From Rikenellaceae bacterium (GTDB taxonomy: Bacteria > Bacteroidota > Bacteroidia > Bacteroidales > Rikenellaceae), in assembly GCA_015059865.1 (NCBI GenBank), contig SUZP01000001.1:34453-98452 (forward strand): a stretch of DNA of 64,000 nucleotides. Direction: 5' to 3'. The notes under the pieces were generated by a model. That model had not been told where the DNA came from, ran no database searches, and saw only the letters and a program-made list of their open reading frames with translations. Numbering within the stretch: the first letter of the stretch is position 1; each line of letters starts with the position of its first letter. Made by a program: the position numbers and the translations under genes. Shown here piece after piece: positions 60,556 through 64,000 of the stretch.

Positions 60556-61496
60556 AAAGGTTTTTTCTTTGTGCCTTGATGGCCCTATTTACCTTTGCCG
60601 CATCGGCAGAGGAGTTGAATGTTGCTTCGTTTAATATTCGCCTCAACTCCAAGAAGGATTATAAAAAACACAACGGCTGGAACGAGCGCAAGCAGTATGT
60701 TTGCGACTTGATAAACCTCGAAGCCTTCGATGTCTTTGGCGTACAAGAGGCTCGCAAACCTCAGCTAAACAATATGTTGGCGATGTTGCCCGACTACGAG
60801 TATATTGGCGTAGGTCGTGATGACGGTAAGTCGAGAGGAGAGTTTTGCCCTGTATTCTATCGCAAGGATAAGTTCAAGATGCTCAATGGCGGAACATTTT
60901 GGCTCTCGGAGACTCCCGACGAGGTGTCGCGTGGCTGGGATGGCGTCTGCCGCCGCATCTGCTCGTGGGGATATTTCCAGCGCAAGAGCGACAAGATGCG
61001 TTTCTACTTCCTCTGCATCCACCTCGACCACAAAGGAAAGGAGGCTCAAATGGAGGGCTCGAAGTTGGTAGTTGATTGGATTAAGAGGAATTGCAAGGGC
61101 GAAAATGCTATCGTTGTAGGCGACTTCAATGTGACACAAAATAGCGAGGCTTACAGCATATTTGCCGAGAGTGGCATTTTGAAAGATACCTACGAGGCCG
61201 CAAAGTATCGTTTTGCACCTACGGGAACATTCAACGGCTTTAACCCTAATCGTTACACCACACAACGCATCGACCATATCTTTGTGACGAACAATATCGA
61301 TGTCAGCCGTTATGGAGTATTGACCTATCGCTACTTCCGCAAGGTAGATGGCGAGGAGCAGGATATGGATACCGCTGCACCAAAGGAGGTTAAGGGCAAG
61401 GATTACGAGATTAAAAATCCGAGCGACCACTACCCTATACAGTCGTGGCTTACATTGAACAAGGGCGCAAAGAAGGCTAAGAAGTCAAAAAAGTAG
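60552..61496 (+). CDS. Secreted endonuclease/exonuclease/phosphatase (EEP) family protein
   Basis: A 314-aa exported metal-dependent phosphoesterase with signal peptide (MKRFFLCALMALFTFAASAE). The full EEP set is visible: NVASFNIRLN, FDVFGVQEA (metal Glu), FLCIHLDHKG, IVVGDFNVTQ and NPSDHYPIQ (catalytic Asp-His). Substrate could be nucleic acid, inositol phosphate or phospholipid headgroups. The C-terminus is strongly basic (KGAKKAKKSKK). Start overlaps ispE, so both are on one mRNA. Confidence 0.9.
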   Translation: MKRFFLCALMALFTFAASAEELNVASFNIRLNSKKDYKKHNGWNERKQYVCDLINLEAFDVFGVQEARKPQLNNMLAMLPDYEYIGVGRDDGKSRGEFCPVFYRKDKFKMLNGGTFWLSETPDEVSRGWDGVCRRICSWGYFQRKSDKMRFYFLCIHLDHKGKEAQMEGSKLVVDWIKRNCKGENAIVVGDFNVTQNSEAYSIFAESGILKDTYEAAKYRFAPTGTFNGFNPNRYTTQRIDHIFVTNNIDVSRYGVLTYRYFRKVDGEEQDMDTAAPKEVKGKDYEIKNPSDHYPIQSWLTLNKGAKKAKKSKK

Positions 61497-61508
61497 AGAT
61501 AGCTTTGC

Positions 61509-61840
61509 AACCGTATAGAGCAGTCTATGTGAGGAGTTTGGAGTCCGAAGATTGGTGGAATAATTTACAAATTAGACCTCTGAAAAACAAAAAATTAGAG
61601 GTAATTTAGGAAATTTTACACCAAGCAAGGCGACAAACCCGCAGCATAATAAACCTATGTGAGGAGTTTGAAGTCAGAAGGTTGGTGGAATAATTTACAA
61701 ATTAGGCCTCTGAAAAACAAAAAAATTAGAGGTAATTTAGGAAATTTTACGCCAAGCAAGGCAACAAACCCGCAGCATAGTAAACCTATGTGAGGAGTTT
61801 GGAGTCCGAAGGTTGGTGGAATAATTTACAAATTAGAATA
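61509..61840. repeat. Tandem palindromic elements E4-E6, period 130-131 bp
   Basis: CTATGTGAGGAGTTTG recurs at 61525, 61655 and 61786. Each unit includes TTTAGGAAATTTTAC, GCAAGGCRACAAACCCGCAG, a central stem, and GGTGGAATAATTTACAAATT. The first unit is partial, with the stem ATAGA-gcag-TCTAT; the later stems are CATAA/CTATG (one mismatch) and CATAG/CTATG. It fills the 350 bp between the EEP gene and nfeD; no gene is visible. Confidence 0.85.
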
Positions 61841-61847
61841 ATTTTTT

Positions 61848-62282
61848 ATGGAAGTTTGGCACTATTGGGTGATTATAGCCCTCGTATTTGTGATTGTAGA
61901 GATGTTTACAAGCGGTTTTGCAGTGATGTGCATCTCGTTTGGCTGTATGTTTGGAGCAGCAGCTTCGGCATTAGATTGGGAGCTGAAATGGCAGCTGCTC
62001 GCATTTGCGGTTGGTACGGCTTTGGCATTTGCTACGGTGCGACCATTGGTATATAAATTCTTCTACAAGAAGGGGCAGGAGGTCAAGACAAATGCCGATG
62101 CCTTGGTTGGCCGTCGAGCCATTGTTACGGAGCGTATAGAGGGAGAACTGCACGCTGGCAGAGTGAAGATTGACGGCGATGATTGGAAGGCAGTATCGAC
62201 CGACACAGCACCTATCGAAGTGGGCGAAGCGGTGGAGATAACCGCCATAAACAGCGTAATTTTAACCGTAAAGAAATTGTAA
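61848..62282 (+). CDS. NfeD-family membrane protein
   Basis: A 144-aa protein: three to four N-terminal membrane helices (VIIALVFVIVEMFTSGFAVM and after) and a C-terminal OB-fold (VGRRAIVTERIEGELHAGRV, VGEAVEITAINSVILTVKK). This is the short NfeD form without the protease domain. NfeD proteins pair with SPFH proteins in membrane microdomains, and an SPFH gene follows 51 nt later. Start ATG 61848 is directly after the tandem repeats. Confidence 0.9.
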   Translation: MEVWHYWVIIALVFVIVEMFTSGFAVMCISFGCMFGAAASALDWELKWQLLAFAVGTALAFATVRPLVYKFFYKKGQEVKTNADALVGRRAIVTERIEGELHAGRVKIDGDDWKAVSTDTAPIEVGEAVEITAINSVILTVKKL

Positions 62283-62333
62283 AAAACTCAATTTTTAATT
62301 CTAAATTTTTAATTTTTAATTTAGGAAATAGCT

Positions 62334-63308
62334 ATGGGAGCATTAGTAATTTTTGGAATTATCGCACTTATTGCGGTACTCTATGTATTGGTAGGTTTTA
62401 CCATTGTGCAGCAGTCCGAAACTCGCGTTGTGGAGCGACTTGGAAAGTATCACCGCACCTTACAGTCGGGAATTAACTTTATCCTTCCGATTATCGACCG
62501 CGCACGACCTGTCTACTCGCGCTACGAGCGCAGTGGATTAGACGGCACTATTGTCGTCACAAAACTATCGGACAAGATTGACCTTCGCGAGCAGGTCTAC
62601 GACTTCCCGAAGCAGAGCGTTATCACAAAGGATAATGTAACGACAACCATTAATGCCCTGCTCTATTTCCAGATTGTGGAGCCGGTAAAGGCGGTATACG
62701 AGATTGACAACCTGCCTAATGCGATTGAGAAACTTACGCAGACAACACTCCGAAATGTTATTGGCGAGTTGGAGCTCGACGAAACTCTCACCTCGCGCGA
62801 CACCATTAACTCTAAGTTGCGCGCCGTGCTCGACGATGCTACAAACAAGTGGGGTGTAAAGGTCAATCGTGTTGAGTTGCAAGATATTACACCTCCTGAG
62901 TCGGTACGCCGTTCGATGGAGCAGCAGATGCAGGCAGAGCGTGAGCGCCGTGCCAAGGTGTTGGAGGCTCGCGGTCAGAAGGAGGCGATGATTTTGCAGT
63001 CCGAGGGAGAGAAGGAGTCGCAAATCAATCAGGCTGAGGCGGAGCGTCAGACACAGATTTTGAAGGCTCAGGGTGATGCCGATGCTCGCATCTTGCAGGC
63101 GACAGCCGAGGCTGAGGCTATCCGCAAGGTGGCAGAGGCTATCGCTTCGACCAAGACCGACCCGGCAACCTATATGTTGGTAAATCGCTATATCGATACC
63201 TTGAAAGAGGTCGCATCGGGACAAGACTCAAAGGTTGTATATCTCCCTTACGAGTCGAGCAACCTGATGAGCGCGCTTGGTGCTTTAACAAACCTAACAA
63301 AGAAGTGA
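62334..63308 (+). CDS. SPFH/band 7 domain protein (stomatin/QmcA-like)
   Basis: A 324-aa membrane protein: N-terminal anchor (MGALVIFGIIALIAVLYVLV), the SPFH domain (QQSETRVVERLGKYHRTLQS through VNRVELQDITPPESVRRSME) and a long Ala/Glu/Gln-rich coiled coil (about 195-280), then a short tail. It forms oligomeric microdomain scaffolds with the NfeD protein encoded before it; in some species such pairs control protease access or membrane stress. Ends at a terminator of the conserved-tail family. Confidence 0.93.
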   Translation: MGALVIFGIIALIAVLYVLVGFTIVQQSETRVVERLGKYHRTLQSGINFILPIIDRARPVYSRYERSGLDGTIVVTKLSDKIDLREQVYDFPKQSVITKDNVTTTINALLYFQIVEPVKAVYEIDNLPNAIEKLTQTTLRNVIGELELDETLTSRDTINSKLRAVLDDATNKWGVKVNRVELQDITPPESVRRSMEQQMQAERERRAKVLEARGQKEAMILQSEGEKESQINQAEAERQTQILKAQGDADARILQATAEAEAIRKVAEAIASTKTDPATYMLVNRYIDTLKEVASGQDSKVVYLPYESSNLMSALGALTNLTKK

Positions 63309-63318
63309 TAACAAATGA

Positions 63319-63380
63319 GGGTGTGTCTAAAAAAATTGTTAGGCACACCCTTCTTGTAGGAGGCTGTATAACAAGAGCCC
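63319..63380 (+). terminator. Terminator with conserved tail (family copy 3)
   Basis: GGGTGTGTCTAA (63319-63330) pairs with TTAGGCACACCC (63339-63350), followed by TTCTTGTAGGAGGCTGTATA and ACAAGAG. Confidence 0.8.
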
Positions 63381-63478
63381 TTTTGAATCTGCTCACAATC
63401 AGGAAAGATACAATCGACGCTGCGGAGCAAGGAGGCGCAGTCGGGCTTTTCGCCCTATAAGCATATAAAAACAAAAAA

Positions 63479-63510
63479 TCCAATGGACTGAATCCATTGG
63501 ACTTTTTTTT
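63479..63510 (+). terminator. Strong intrinsic terminator
   Basis: TCCAATGGA-CTGAA-TCCATTGGA then C and eight T. An A-rich flank on the other side makes it bidirectional. Confidence 0.88.
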
Positions 63511-64000
63511 GTAGCCCACTAGAATTGTACAGTGAGCAAAAAAGGGAAAGACTTTCATCTTTCCCTTTCTGTACCCCCCCCTCAGGGGCTCGACTGCGCT
63601 ACTTGCAGATACGCAGTCGTGTGCTCGTTTGTTTACACCCTCCCAACCTCCCTGAAAGGGAGGCGCATCCAGAGTTCTCGCTCCCCGAGGGTTGAAAGGG
63701 TACCATAACCGACAAATAAAGCCCCCTTTACAGAACCGACGCCAAACCGAGGGCAGAGGGTGCTTGCACACTTTGCCGAGGTGCGAAGGAGGAAGACCAA
63801 AGGTCAAAGGGGGTTTGGGGGATAGGTAACACACGGGTACGAAAAAAGGAAGACCTTTCGATCTTCCTTTTTCGTACCCCCTCAGGGCGTGGCATATACC
63901 CGCGTTGAGTGGCATAGAAGGTGGATTTTTCACATATGGTTTGGGATAGGTTTCGATTTTTTGTCTAAATCGTGTCTAACTTCGCAAACCTATTATCTAC
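63511..64000. other. Non-coding end of window with duplicated hairpins
   Basis: No convincing gene. AAAGGGAAAG-actttcat-CTTTCCCTTT (about 63540-63568) and AAGGAAGA-cctttcga-TCTTCCTT (about 63846-63871) are each followed by GTACCCCC and CTCAGGG, so they are two copies of one hairpin element. CGACTGCG/CGCAGTCG forms another stem near 63590-63620. A run of eight C lies at 63574-63581. The minus frame 63139-63933 overlaps these and the SPFH gene and is rejected. Confidence 0.6.

Noticed and set aside
63139-63933. 264-aa minus-strand ORF at the end of the window
   Set aside because: It overlaps the SPFH gene, runs through three hairpins and a C8 tract, and its translation is low in complexity without a domain. 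Non-coding.
1-64000. tRNA, rRNA, insertion sequences or prophage
   Set aside because: No cloverleaf with a GGTTCGAATCC-like arm, no rRNA sequence, no transposase, integrase or phage gene was found on reading both strands.
63950-64000. Possible attachment site or start of a mobile element at the right edge (GTCTAAATCGTGTCTAAC)
   Set aside because: The duplicated GTCTAA string is short and the sequence ends before any gene can be seen.

Overview
This 64 kb window is chromosomal DNA of a Gram-negative anaerobe of the order Bacteroidales. A Rikenellaceae/Alistipes-like genome is my best guess, but the species is not identifiable from sequence alone. The reasons are: promoters of the Bacteroidetes type (a TTTG-like -33 box, 19-20 nt, then TAnnTTTG), AT-rich start regions without clear Shine-Dalgarno sites, a fused lpxC-fabZ gene, a seven-gene V-type ATPase operon containing a DUF2764 protein, a PPi-type phosphofructokinase, a UpxY-type NusG paralogue, a BT_3928-type membrane protein, and MenG (menaquinone). 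No rRNA, tRNA, CRISPR, insertion sequence or prophage is visible. Several starts in the supplied ORF track are too long (some use TTG or run through repeats); I moved them where a promoter, repeat or family N-terminus decides.

Layout. 1-5.4 kb: AddB-like nuclease (cut by the window edge), a GIN-domain protein and a divergent AddA/RecB-like helicase-nuclease. 5.4-8.4 kb: a tight three-gene operon of ABC exporter, HprK-like kinase and S26-type peptidase, then an OsmC-like protein. 9-11.4 kb: lpxA and lpxC-fabZ. 11.4-15.3 kb: TonB-like protein, outer membrane phospholipase A, K+/Na+:H+ antiporter and an isolated UpxY-like antiterminator. 15.4-20.4 kb (minus): antiporter, GH3 glucosidase, yajC, nusB. 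20.5-24 kb: a PqqD-like protein, then a metal (probably copper) uptake set. 24.2-25.5 kb: PPi-PFK. 25.8-33.4 kb (minus): V-ATPase operon E-DUF2764-A-B-D-I-K. 33.6-35.1 kb: metK with a probable SAM riboswitch. 35.3-40.6 kb (minus): Cys-rich lipoprotein, glycoside hydrolase, SPOR-like protein, lipoprotein, menG, FtsX-type permease, guanine deaminase. 40.7-49.5 kb (plus): metallopeptidase, alkaline phosphatase, PAP2 phosphatase, lysS, tpiA, queA, gltS. 49.8-56 kb (minus): sufBCDS-tmk-BT_3928-type operon. 56.3-57.6 kb: LRR lipoprotein. 57.8-59.7 kb: recQ. 59.7-63.3 kb (plus): ispE, a secreted EEP phosphatase/nuclease, nfeD and an SPFH protein.

Most genes are housekeeping. The less ordinary content is (i) the ABC/HprK-like/S26 operon plus a separate PqqD-like gene, which looks like a dispersed RiPP-type maturation and export system without a visible precursor; (ii) an unusually rich set of intergenic elements. 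One family (a mini-array of short hairpins plus a conserved core) lies in the same orientation 18-35 nt before the start codons of pldA, phoA and sufC. A second family is of about 100-130 bp palindromes whose central stem varies in a compensatory way. A third is a terminator followed by a conserved tail. (iii) There is a perfect 17-bp palindrome over the expected suf transcription start, a Na+-type ligand set in the V-ATPase K subunit, and repeats that have entered two coding sequences.
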